From: Gemmatimonadota bacterium
GTDB taxonomy: Bacteria; Gemmatimonadota; Gemmatimonadetes; Gemmatimonadales; GWC2-71-9
Direction of reading: 5' to 3'
Assembly: GCA_003221005.1 (NCBI GenBank)
Contig: QHTZ01000077.1
Span: 1-35,540, forward strand
Length of the DNA stretch: 35,540 nt
Made by a program: the position numbers and the translations under genes. The notes beneath the pieces are model-generated. The model ran no database searches. It saw nothing but the letters and a program-made list of their open reading frames with translations, and had not been told where the DNA came from. Shown one piece after another: positions 1 to 6,682 of the stretch (position 1 is its first letter; each line of letters starts with the position of its first letter).

Positions 1-666
1 GTGGACCTGTATCTCATGGTCGGGGTCGGTGCGGCGAACGCCGGCGAGCTCGTGGTCGGCGGCCGGGGTATCGCGTTCGTGTGCCTCGAGCATTTCACCG
101 GGCGCGCCAATCCCCACACCTACGGGCTGGGCCTCGCACCGCACCTGTTGTCGCTGTGGATCGCGCACGAAGCGGCGCACGCGATCCGCTACACGTCCCC
201 GACCAGCCGCGCCGACCTGCGACGCCTAGTCGCGGAGCTGCGGGGCTCCTACGACTATTGGGACACAGGTAGCCGGGCGACGCTGCGCGAGCTGCTGGTG
301 AACGAGGGCGCGGCGGTCGCGGCCGCCCAGGCGGCGGCGCCCGGCTTCGAGCCGTGGGAGTACTTCGGCTACGCGCGGCGCCAGTTTCGGCGCTGCCGCG
401 AGCTCGACGCGTTCCTGCGACGGGTCGTCGCCCCGGAACTGGACCAGCGCGGCCTCGGGCTCCGGCTGCGCTACCTCTCGGGTGGGACGCGCGCCACGGC
501 CCGGCTCGCCGGGGGCAAAGTGCTGCCGGAGCGGTCCGGGTACTACCTCGGGCTGCGTCTGGTGGAGCCGTATCTTGCAGAAGCGGGGATCGCGTCGGCG
601 GTCCGGGCGGCGGCACCCGACTTTCAGAAGGCGGACGAGCGGGCGCTGGGAATGCAGACGGCATGA
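1..666 (+). CDS. Putative zinc-dependent protease (DUF2268-like), 5' end outside window
   Basis: The reading frame is open from the first base and ends at TGA 664-666, so the true start probably lies upstream. The visible 221 residues contain HEAAHAIRY at about residues 56-64, an HExxH zinc-metallopeptidase signature. Later acidic residues such as the NEGAAVAA stretch near residue 101 could supply a further zinc ligand. The arrangement resembles the DUF2268 family of predicted zinc proteases, but that assignment comes from memory of the motif, not a search. No signal peptide or membrane segment is visible in the part present. The stop overlaps the next start (ATGA), so it is probably cotranscribed with the pterin cluster. 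The substrate is unknown. Confidence 0.5.
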   Translation: MDLYLMVGVGAANAGELVVGGRGIAFVCLEHFTGRANPHTYGLGLAPHLLSLWIAHEAAHAIRYTSPTSRADLRRLVAELRGSYDYWDTGSRATLRELLVNEGAAVAAAQAAAPGFEPWEYFGYARRQFRRCRELDAFLRRVVAPELDQRGLGLRLRYLSGGTRATARLAGGKVLPERSGYYLGLRLVEPYLAEAGIASAVRAAAPDFQKADERALGMQTA

Positions 667-863
667 GCCCGAAGCCGCGCGTGGAGCGGAGGACCAACCG
701 GCCGTTGCGCGAGGTGCTGGACGATCTGTTGACGCACGCGCGGGACGTCGCCCGGCGCGCCAAGGCGATGACGTCGGCCGAGTTGGACTACGCGCAGCAG
801 CGGCTCGAGTGGCTGGCTGACGAGGTGTGGCGCACGGCGACGGGCGACGAGCCGCCGCCGTGA
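663..863 (+). CDS. Small hypothetical protein, 66 aa
   Basis: The ATG at 663 overlaps the upstream stop as ATGA, and the TGA at 861-863 overlaps a GTG start of the next gene, so translational coupling on both sides supports a real gene. The product is very charged (Arg, Glu, Asp) with a predicted helical core from about residue 16 to 58, and has no signal peptide, membrane segment or cysteine. I do not recognise a family. It could be a small accessory protein or adaptor for its neighbours, but nothing in the sequence shows a function. Confidence 0.55.
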   Translation: MSPKPRVERRTNRPLREVLDDLLTHARDVARRAKAMTSAELDYAQQRLEWLADEVWRTATGDEPPP

Positions 864-1390
864 GCACGGCGAAAGGGGCCATGCCGGAGCGTAACGAGTT
901 CAGGGTGGCGGTCACGAACGACAACCTCGTGTTCGCGTCCGCGCACTTCATCATCTTCCCGGGTCACCGCTGCGAGCGGTTGCACGGGCATAACTACCGC
1001 ACCCGCGTCGTGGTCGAAGGCGGCCTCGACCCCGAAGCCCACTACGTCTTCGACTTCGCCGAGCTGAAGCACCTGATGCGGAGGCTCACCGACGAGCTCG
1101 ATCACCGGGTGCTGCTGCCGCTCGAGCACCCCAAGCTCCAGGTTCGAGAGCAGGGCGACACCGTCGCCGTGGCGTACGAGGGCAAGGCGCGCTACGTGTT
1201 CCCGAAAGCCGACTGCGCGTTGCTGCCCATCCCCAACACCACCGTGGAGATGCTCGCGCAGTACCTCGCCCGCCGCGCCCGCAGCGAGCTCGAGCGGACC
1301 GCCGGCGGCGCCGTGGCGCTGCGGGTGATCGAGGTCGAGATCGAGGAGAACTTCGGTCAGGCCGCCACATATCGCGAGTCGCTCGGGTGA
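860..1390 (+). CDS. 6-pyruvoyl-tetrahydropterin synthase / QueD family protein
   Basis: This is a T-fold pterin enzyme. Zinc-ligand signatures are visible: SAHF followed by HGHNY, with a Cys just before (CERLHGHNY) at the place of the catalytic cysteine of PTPS/QueD. A later NTTVEMLAQYLA segment carries the Glu that binds the pterin ring in this family. Members convert 7,8-dihydroneopterin triphosphate to 6-pyruvoyl- or 6-carboxy-tetrahydropterin, or cleave the side chain to 6-hydroxymethyl-dihydropterin; the residues seen here do not decide which. The GTG at 860 overlaps the previous stop (GTGA). ATG 881, preceded by GAAAGGGG, is an alternative start. The product is longer than typical bacterial QueD (about 120 aa) because of an insertion around residues 85-110. 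No queC/E/F genes are adjacent; pterin and folate genes are. Confidence 0.85.
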   Translation: MSTAKGAMPERNEFRVAVTNDNLVFASAHFIIFPGHRCERLHGHNYRTRVVVEGGLDPEAHYVFDFAELKHLMRRLTDELDHRVLLPLEHPKLQVREQGDTVAVAYEGKARYVFPKADCALLPIPNTTVEMLAQYLARRARSELERTAGGAVALRVIEVEIEENFGQAATYRESLG

Positions 1391-1989
1391 CCGTCGAGAC
1401 GGTCGTCAAGGTGGGAGGCGGGGTGCTGAGCCGGGCGGGCGCCTTCGAGCTCGTCACCGGCGCGTTGGCGGCCTTCGGGCGGGGGCGCCGGGTGCTGGTG
1501 GTTCCCGGGGGCGGCCCGTTCGAGCAGGCAGTTCGCGAGCTGCTGCGTCGCCTCAAGATCGGCGTCGACGCCGCCCACTGGATGGCGGCCCTCGGCATGG
1601 ACCAATATGCGCACGCCCTCGTGGAGCGCACGACGGGTGCGGTCCTGGTGGAGCAGCCGCCCGAGATCGAGGCGGCGCTCGACGCGGGCAGCATCCCCGT
1701 GCTCGCTCCGTACCGCTGGCTGCGGACTGTAGATCCCCTGCCCCACACGTGGGACGCCTCGAGCGACAATGTTGCCGCGTGGATCGCCGGCGTCGTCGGC
1801 GCCCGGCGCATCGTGCTCATCAAGGCCGCCATGGGCGACCAACCCAAAGCGCTGGATCCCGCCTACCTGCGCGCTCTCCCCGCCGGCATGGACTCCGTGG
1901 TCCTCACCCCGAACGAATTGGAAAAGCTGGGCGACGCGCTCGCCCAGAGCCCAATCCCGCAGCAGCGACGTACGGTGCGCGAGGGCTGA
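1387..1989 (+). CDS. Amino-acid-kinase-fold protein, MfnE-like
   Basis: The GTG start overlaps the previous stop (GTGA). The 200-residue protein begins VVKVGGGVL (glycine-rich nucleotide loop) and has VVPGGGPFEQAVREL near residue 40 and HTWDASSDNVAAWIAG near residue 122. This pattern resembles MfnE, the archaeal kinase acting on (aminomethyl)furanmethanol phosphate in methanofuran synthesis, and the related amino-acid kinases of methylotrophic bacteria. Aspartokinase, glutamate 5-kinase and UMP kinase are longer or have different substrate loops. The C-terminal third (VLIKAAMGDQ onward) is divergent. Its placement directly after a PTPS-like gene and before other pterin/pABA genes suggests phosphorylation of a cofactor precursor; that is inference. 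Confidence 0.7.
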   Translation: MTVETVVKVGGGVLSRAGAFELVTGALAAFGRGRRVLVVPGGGPFEQAVRELLRRLKIGVDAAHWMAALGMDQYAHALVERTTGAVLVEQPPEIEAALDAGSIPVLAPYRWLRTVDPLPHTWDASSDNVAAWIAGVVGARRIVLIKAAMGDQPKALDPAYLRALPAGMDSVVLTPNELEKLGDALAQSPIPQQRRTVREG

Positions 1990-2043
1990 GGGCGCCTTGT
2001 GGCGCCCGCGAAGGGTCCGGTAGGTTACGGTCCGGGAGATACC

Positions 2044-2874
2044 GTGTCCAAACAGAGTACAGAGGGAGCGGCCGCGCGACCCGCGCCTGCCGAGCGTGCC
2101 CGGGCGGGCGGGGAGGTGTCGCTCGCGGGCCAAGTTGTCCTCGTCACGGGGGCGTCGAGCGGGATCGGCCGGGCCATCGCGCTCGCGTGCGCGGGGTCAG
2201 GCGCGGACGTGGCCCTCACATACCACGGCAACCAGGCAGGCGCCGAGGGAACGGCTGACGCGGTCCGCGGCCTCGGGCGGCGGGCGGAAGTGCTGCGCGC
2301 GGACGTCGCCGAGCCTGCCGACGTCACGGCCCTCGCGCGCGGCGCCCAGGCGGCGTTCGGGCGCGTGGACGTGTGGATCAACAACGCCGGGGCCGACATC
2401 CTCACGGGGGCGGCGACCCGACTCTCCTGGGCAGAGAAGCTCGATCGCGTCCTGGCGGTAGATCTGCGGGGGACGGTGCTCGCCTCGTGGGCGGCGGTCG
2501 AGCTGATGCGACGACAGGAAACCGGTGGGACGATCCTCAACATGGCCTGGGACCACGTGCTCGGCGGCGGCACGAAGGGGGAATACGCCGAGATCTTCTG
2601 CGCCGCGAAGGGCGGCGTGTACAGCTTCAGTCGCGCGCTGGCGCGCACTGTCGCCCCGCACATCCGCGTGAACGTACTGGGACCGGGCTGGGTGGAGACC
2701 GCGTACGGGGCGGAGCTCGACCCCGCGGTCAAGGCGCGGATCACGGACGCGATTCCGCTCAAGCGCTGGGCCCATCCCGAGGAGATCGCCGCCGCTGCCG
2801 TGTTCCTCGCCTCCGACGCGGCGAGCTACATCACGGGACAGATGCTCGTGATCAACGGCGGCGCGGTGACGTAG
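2044..2874 (+). CDS. SDR-family oxidoreductase lacking the catalytic Tyr
   Basis: This is a Rossmann-fold short-chain dehydrogenase, 276 aa from GTG 2044, which has GGGAG five bases upstream. GTG 1999 and GTG 2116 are other in-frame possibilities. TGASSGIG at residues 35-42 and NNAG at 113-116 are the canonical cofactor and structural motifs. The active site is unusual: the YxxxK motif reads FCAAK (Phe185, Lys189), the preceding NISS-type Ser segment reads NMAWDH, and the usual Asn is Asp140. Three of the four classical catalytic residues are therefore absent, and normal carbonyl reduction seems unlikely. It sits between an MfnE-like kinase and pterin-carbinolamine dehydratase, so a pterin-related role, catalytic or not, is plausible. 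The roughly 25-residue N-terminal leader is Ala/Arg-rich and is not a signal peptide. Confidence 0.85.
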   Translation: MSKQSTEGAAARPAPAERARAGGEVSLAGQVVLVTGASSGIGRAIALACAGSGADVALTYHGNQAGAEGTADAVRGLGRRAEVLRADVAEPADVTALARGAQAAFGRVDVWINNAGADILTGAATRLSWAEKLDRVLAVDLRGTVLASWAAVELMRRQETGGTILNMAWDHVLGGGTKGEYAEIFCAAKGGVYSFSRALARTVAPHIRVNVLGPGWVETAYGAELDPAVKARITDAIPLKRWAHPEEIAAAAVFLASDAASYITGQMLVINGGAVT

Positions 2875-2891
2875 CCCCGAGGGAGACGATC

Positions 2892-3254
2892 ATGCCGAAG
2901 ACCAAGGAGCGCACCTACAGCGACGCCGAGATCCGGGACAAGCTCCACGCACTCCCCGGGTGGTGGCTCGAAGGCGGCATGATCTGCCGGACCTACCAGA
3001 CCGACGGCTGGCCGACCACCCTGATGCTCGTGAACGCCATCGGGTACATCGCCGAGGCCGCGTACCACCACCCGGACCTCGCGGTGTCGTGGGGTCAGGT
3101 GACCGTGAAGGTCAACAACCACGCCGCCGGCGGGATCACCGACAAGGACTTTGAGCTCGCTCGAAAGATCGAGGACGCCGCGCTGTGGCGGCCGCAGGGC
3201 GGCGCGCTCGAAGGGACACCGAACAAGTTCGTGCGGCCCGGCGACGCGCGGTGA
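2892..3254 (+). CDS. Pterin-4a-carbinolamine dehydratase (4a-hydroxytetrahydrobiopterin dehydratase)
   Basis: The 120-residue protein contains the family signature EAAYHHPDLAVSW followed by the later VNNHAAGGITDKDFELA, with the paired histidines and Asp/Trp of the pterin site. The enzyme dehydrates 4a-hydroxy-tetrahydropterin to the quinonoid dihydropterin, normally recycling the cofactor of aromatic amino acid hydroxylases. No such hydroxylase gene is adjacent. ATG 2892 has GGGAGACGATC just upstream as a ribosome binding site, 17 bases after the SDR stop. About 25 residues follow the core fold (ALWRPQ onward), a tail not needed by the family. The stop overlaps the pabB GTG start (GTGA). Bacteria lacking phenylalanine hydroxylase often carry PCD-like proteins of uncertain role, so the substrate is open. 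Confidence 0.9.
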   Translation: MPKTKERTYSDAEIRDKLHALPGWWLEGGMICRTYQTDGWPTTLMLVNAIGYIAEAAYHHPDLAVSWGQVTVKVNNHAAGGITDKDFELARKIEDAALWRPQGGALEGTPNKFVRPGDAR

Positions 3255-4711
3255 GCGACATGCTCCCGCTCGTCGAGGAGCTGTCACCGCCGCCCGACCC
3301 GCTCGAGACGTGCGCGCGGTTCGAGGGACTGCCTTTCCTGCTGTTTTTCGATAGCGCCACGCGGCACGAGAAGCTGGGGCGCTACTCGTTCCTCACGGCG
3401 GACCCGCCGGCCCTGATTCGCACCACTGGGGCGCACACCCAGCAGTGGACCCAGGCCACTGGGGACTGGACCCCCGCCTCCGGTGATCCGCTCGCCGCCG
3501 CACAACGCCTGCTCGGGCTTCACGCCGCCGCAGCGGTCCCCGGCCTGCCGCCCTTCCAGGGCGGCGTGGCTGGATACCTAGGATACGACTGGGGCGCGAC
3601 GCTCGAGCGCCTCCCGCGACCTCGCTATCCCGGCCTCCCCGTTCCCGATGCCGTGCTCGGCCTGTACGACTGGGTCATCGCCTGGGACCATGCCGGGCGG
3701 CGCGCGTGGATCATCGCGACCGGGCTCCCCGAGCGCGGGACGGCTCGAGTCGAGCGCGCAGCCGGGAGGCTCGCGTTCGTGCGAGCGCGGCTCGCGGACG
3801 GGCGCACGGGCGGACGGCCGGACGGGGCGCGTTCACGGCCCGCCGGTCCGCCGGTCCGCGTATCCGCCCCAACGTACCCCGTCCCCGGCGTACCAGGCGT
3901 TCGCTCGACCTTCACCCGCGACGGCTATCTCGACGCGGTGGCGCGCGTGATCGAATACACATTCGCGGGGGACATTTTCCAGGCGAACCTGTCACAGCGA
4001 CTCCAGTCACCCCTGATCGGGACGCCGCTGGCACTGTACCGCCGACTGCGCTCCCGCAATGCGGCCCCATTCTCCGCCTATCTCGATTGCGGCGACCACG
4101 TCGTCGCGAGCTCGTCACCGGAGCGGTTCCTCCGGGTGGCGGACGGCCAGGTGGAAGCGCGGCCGATCAAGGGGACGCGGCCCCGCGGGGCGGGCCCCGA
4201 GGACGACGCCGCGCTCGCCGTGGAACTCGCGACGAGCGACAAGGATCGCGCCGAGAACGTGATGATCGTGGATCTCCTGCGGAACGACCTGTCGCGCGTG
4301 TGCATGGCGGGGACGGTGTGCGCCCCGGAACTGTTCACCGTGGAGCGGTACGCCACGGTGCAGCACCTCGTGTCCACGGTCGTGGGGGATCTCGCCCTCG
4401 AGCGCGACGCGACGGACCTCGTGCGCGCGGCGTTCCCCGGCGGGTCCGTCACGGGCGCGCCCAAGGTGCGGGCCATGGAGGTCATCGCGGAGCTCGAGCC
4501 CACGGCGCGCGGCGTCTACTGCGGCGCGATCGGCTACTGGAGCGTGACCGGCGCCCTCGACACGAGCATCGCGATCCGGACCTGCGTTGTGTTGGGCGAC
4601 GAGGTCTTCTTTCAGGCCGGCGGCGGGATCGTCGCCGATTCGGATCCCGAGAAAGAGTACGCGGAAACGCTCGACAAAGCCCGCGGCTGGATCGCCGCGC
4701 TCGCGCCATGA
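3251..4711 (+). CDS. pabB: Aminodeoxychorismate synthase component I
   Basis: PabB combines chorismate with ammonia delivered by PabA to give 4-amino-4-deoxychorismate, the pABA precursor for folate. The C-terminal chorismate-binding domain is clear: PIKGTRPRG (the PIKGT Lys marks PabB and distinguishes it from TrpE, which has PIAGT), DKDRAENVMIVDLLRNDL, GSVTGAPKVRAMEVI and FFQAGGGIVADSDP. GTG 3251 overlaps the PCD stop; ATG 3260 is an alternative. The product is 486 aa. A Gly/Arg/Pro-rich linker near residues 182-206 between the two halves is encoded by a tandem octamer repeat (3794-3868) and is probably an insertion. The stop overlaps the pabA start (ATGA). Confidence 0.93.
   Translation: MSDMLPLVEELSPPPDPLETCARFEGLPFLLFFDSATRHEKLGRYSFLTADPPALIRTTGAHTQQWTQATGDWTPASGDPLAAAQRLLGLHAAAAVPGLPPFQGGVAGYLGYDWGATLERLPRPRYPGLPVPDAVLGLYDWVIAWDHAGRRAWIIATGLPERGTARVERAAGRLAFVRARLADGRTGGRPDGARSRPAGPPVRVSAPTYPVPGVPGVRSTFTRDGYLDAVARVIEYTFAGDIFQANLSQRLQSPLIGTPLALYRRLRSRNAAPFSAYLDCGDHVVASSSPERFLRVADGQVEARPIKGTRPRGAGPEDDAALAVELATSDKDRAENVMIVDLLRNDLSRVCMAGTVCAPELFTVERYATVQHLVSTVVGDLALERDATDLVRAAFPGGSVTGAPKVRAMEVIAELEPTARGVYCGAIGYWSVTGALDTSIAIRTCVVLGDEVFFQAGGGIVADSDPEKEYAETLDKARGWIAALAP
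3794..3868. repeat. Tandem-octamer inverted repeat inside pabB
   Basis: The left arm consists of four octamers, GCGGACGG, GCGCACGG, GCGGACGG and CCGGACGG (3794-3825). After about 12 bases, the right arm (about 3838-3868) reads in reverse complement as GCGGATAC, GCGGACCG, GCGGACCG and GCGGGC, so about 22 of 30 positions pair. It encodes the low-complexity linker of PabB without breaking the frame. Its design matches the elements in mnmE and yidC. Confidence 0.6.
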
Positions 4712-5658
4712 TCCTGCTGATCGACAACTACGACTCGTTCGTCCACAACCTGGCGCGCTACGTACGCGAGCTGGGGGAGGAAGCCGTCGTGCGGCGCCAC
4801 GACGCCACGACGCTGAAGGAGATCGCGGCGCTCGGGCCGTCGCACATCATCATCTCGCCGGGTCCGCGCTCGCCCGCCGAAGCGGGGATCTCGACTGAGG
4901 TGATCCGGCGGTTTCGGGCCACGACGCCGATCCTCGGTGTGTGTCTCGGGCACCAGTGCGTCGCGGCGGCGTACGGCGCCGCGATCGTGCGGGCGGCGCG
5001 GCCGATGCACGGCAAAGCTTCCGAGATCCGGCACGACGGCCGCGGCATCTTCACTGGGCTGCCCAATCCGTTCCGGGCGGCTCGGTATCACTCGCTCGTG
5101 GTCGCGCGCGAGAGACTGCCCCAGGAACTGCGAGTCACCGCGACCGCCGAGGACGGCGAGATCATGGCGATCGCGCACGCGCGCCATCCCGTGATCGGGC
5201 TGCAGTTCCATCCCGAGTCCGTGCTCACCGAGCACGGCTACCGCCTGCTCGACCGGTTCCTGAGCGGGCCCGCCGCGCGGGGCGAGCTGCTTCCCGACCG
5301 CGCCGACGGCGCGCGGTCACTTCCCGACGCAGAAGGTCGCGAACACACGCGCGAGGACGTCGTCGGGCGTCACGACGCCGATCAGCTCGTCGAGCGCGGT
5401 GACCGCGGCGCGGAGGTGCGTCGCCGCGGCGGCCGCCTCGACTCCCTGGGCCCGCGCCGCGCGGAAGCCGTCGACCTCGTCGAGCGCGCGCTCGAGAGCG
5501 AGGCGGTGGCGGGCGCGCGTCACAACGGGCTCGACGTCTCCTCCAGCGAGCAGACGCCCAAACGCGGCCTCGGCGAGACGGCGCTTGAGAGTGTCGAGCC
5601 CTTCGCCGGTCAACGCGGACACAAGAGGGACGGGGGACGGGGGACGGGGGACGGGTAA
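4708..5658 (+). CDS. pabA: Aminodeoxychorismate synthase glutamine amidotransferase with a run-on C-terminus
   Basis: This is a class I glutamine amidotransferase supplying ammonia to PabB. It starts MILLIDNYDSF, has the oxyanion motif IISPGPRSP, the catalytic Cys in GVCLGHQCVAAAYG, and the His/Glu pair in LQFHPESVLTEHG. ATG 4708 overlaps the pabB stop. The normal domain ends near residue 192 (DRFLSGP), where PabA proteins usually stop. Here no stop codon occurs until TAA 5656-5658, giving 316 aa. The extra ~120 residues are Arg/Glu-rich, are encoded antisense to the end of mnmE with the same codon boundaries, and look like run-on rather than a domain. Whether the tail is stable or cleaved is unknown. 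Confidence 0.88.
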   Translation: MILLIDNYDSFVHNLARYVRELGEEAVVRRHDATTLKEIAALGPSHIIISPGPRSPAEAGISTEVIRRFRATTPILGVCLGHQCVAAAYGAAIVRAARPMHGKASEIRHDGRGIFTGLPNPFRAARYHSLVVARERLPQELRVTATAEDGEIMAIAHARHPVIGLQFHPESVLTEHGYRLLDRFLSGPAARGELLPDRADGARSLPDAEGREHTREDVVGRHDADQLVERGDRGAEVRRRGGRLDSLGPRRAEAVDLVERALESEAVAGARHNGLDVSSSEQTPKRGLGETALESVEPFAGQRGHKRDGGRGTGDG

Positions 5659-6669
5659 GAGATCCGCCTTCGTCCGCACCATGATGACCGGTGCGCTACA
5701 CGCTGCGAGGAAGTCGTCGCGGTCGTCGCCGTCCCCCGTCCCTCGTCCCTCATCCCCCGCTTCGCAGAACACGATCAGGTCCGCGGCGCCGAGGTATCGT
5801 CGGGAGACCTCGATCCCCAGCCGCTCCACCCGCTCATCGCTCTCGCGCAGCCCCGCCGTGTCCACGAGCCGAAACGGAAACCCTTCGATCACCGCCGTGG
5901 CCTCGATCGCGTCCCGGGTAGTCCCGGGGATCTCGGTCACGATGGCGCGCTCGCGTCCCAGCAGCGCGTTGAAGAGCGACGACTTCCCGGCGTTGGGTGG
6001 CCCCGCGATCACCAGCAGCGCCCCCTCCCGCAGCCGCTCGCCTTCCGGCGCGGTCGCGAGCAGCTGGGCGAGCCGGTCGCGGACCACACACCACGCCCGC
6101 TCCACGCGCTCCGCGGAGACCGGCCCTTCGTCCTCTTCGGGAAAGTCGATGTCGTAGGCGAGCAGCGCCTCGAGCTCGAGCAGTTCGGCGCGCAGCGCCT
6201 CAAGGCGATGGGACAAACCGCGGTCGAGCTGCTGCAGCGCGCGGCGGCGCTGCGCAGGGGACCCGGCGTCGATCAAGTCCGCGGTCGCTTCGGCCTGCAA
6301 CAGGTCCAGCTTGCCGTTCACGACCGCGCGGCGCGTGAACTCGCCGGCCTCGGCGAGCCGCGCGCCCGCAGCGACGAACGCCGCGACCGCATCGGCCGGC
6401 ACCAGAAGTCCACCGTGGGCGAATACCTCCACCACGTCTTCGCCGGTGTAGGAGCGCGGCTCCGCATAACGGACGACGAGCGGCTCGTCGATCAGCTCGC
6501 CAGTGGTGGGATGCGCGAGGCGCGACCGCGTCACGGTGCGCGGCGTGTCGGGGAACGGACGGAGACACCGCCCGGCAACCGTGAAGGTTCCTGACCCGGA
6601 GAGACGGATCACAGCGAGCGCAGACCGCCCCGGCGGCGTGGCGAGCGCCACGATGGGATCCGACAACAC
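5317..6669 (-). CDS. mnmE: tRNA uridine-5-carboxymethylaminomethyl(34) synthesis GTPase MnmE
   Basis: With MnmG (not in the window), MnmE modifies the wobble uridine of several tRNAs. The 450-aa protein has the N-terminal folate-binding TrmE domain (IVALATPPGRSALAVIRLSG), the G-domain motifs GPPNAGKSS, GTTRDAIEA and DTAGL, a G4 motif reading TKAD instead of NKAD, and the C-terminal CVGK with the conserved Cys. The start is GTG 6669, with AAGAGGGACG just upstream, 13 bases beyond the yidC stop. Two loops around G4 (DEGRGTGDG and PVPRPPSPVP) are encoded by the two arms of an inverted tandem repeat. The last 342 bp are overlapped antisense by the pabA run-on. Confidence 0.95.
   Translation of the reverse strand: MLSDPIVALATPPGRSALAVIRLSGSGTFTVAGRCLRPFPDTPRTVTRSRLAHPTTGELIDEPLVVRYAEPRSYTGEDVVEVFAHGGLLVPADAVAAFVAAGARLAEAGEFTRRAVVNGKLDLLQAEATADLIDAGSPAQRRRALQQLDRGLSHRLEALRAELLELEALLAYDIDFPEEDEGPVSAERVERAWCVVRDRLAQLLATAPEGERLREGALLVIAGPPNAGKSSLFNALLGRERAIVTEIPGTTRDAIEATAVIEGFPFRLVDTAGLRESDERVERLGIEVSRRYLGAADLIVFCEAGDEGRGTGDGDDRDDFLAACSAPVIMVRTKADLLPVPRPPSPVPLVSALTGEGLDTLKRRLAEAAFGRLLAGGDVEPVVTRARHRLALERALDEVDGFRAARAQGVEAAAAATHLRAAVTALDELIGVVTPDDVLARVFATFCVGK
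5627..5756. repeat. Inverted arms of four tandem heptamers inside mnmE
   Basis: The left arm 5627-5654 is GGGACGG repeated four times exactly. The right arm 5729-5756 in reverse complement is GGGATGA, GGGACGA, GGGACGG and GGGACGG, matching 25 of 28 positions. The 74-bp loop between them encodes the G4 region of MnmE. Both arms keep the mnmE frame and encode low-complexity loops. Confidence 0.8.
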
Positions 6670-6682
6670 CGTCCCTCTTCCC

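Noticed and set aside
1999..2043. Upstream GTG 1999 as the SDR start
   Set aside because: GTG 2044 has GGGAG at good spacing; the extra 15 residues have no support.
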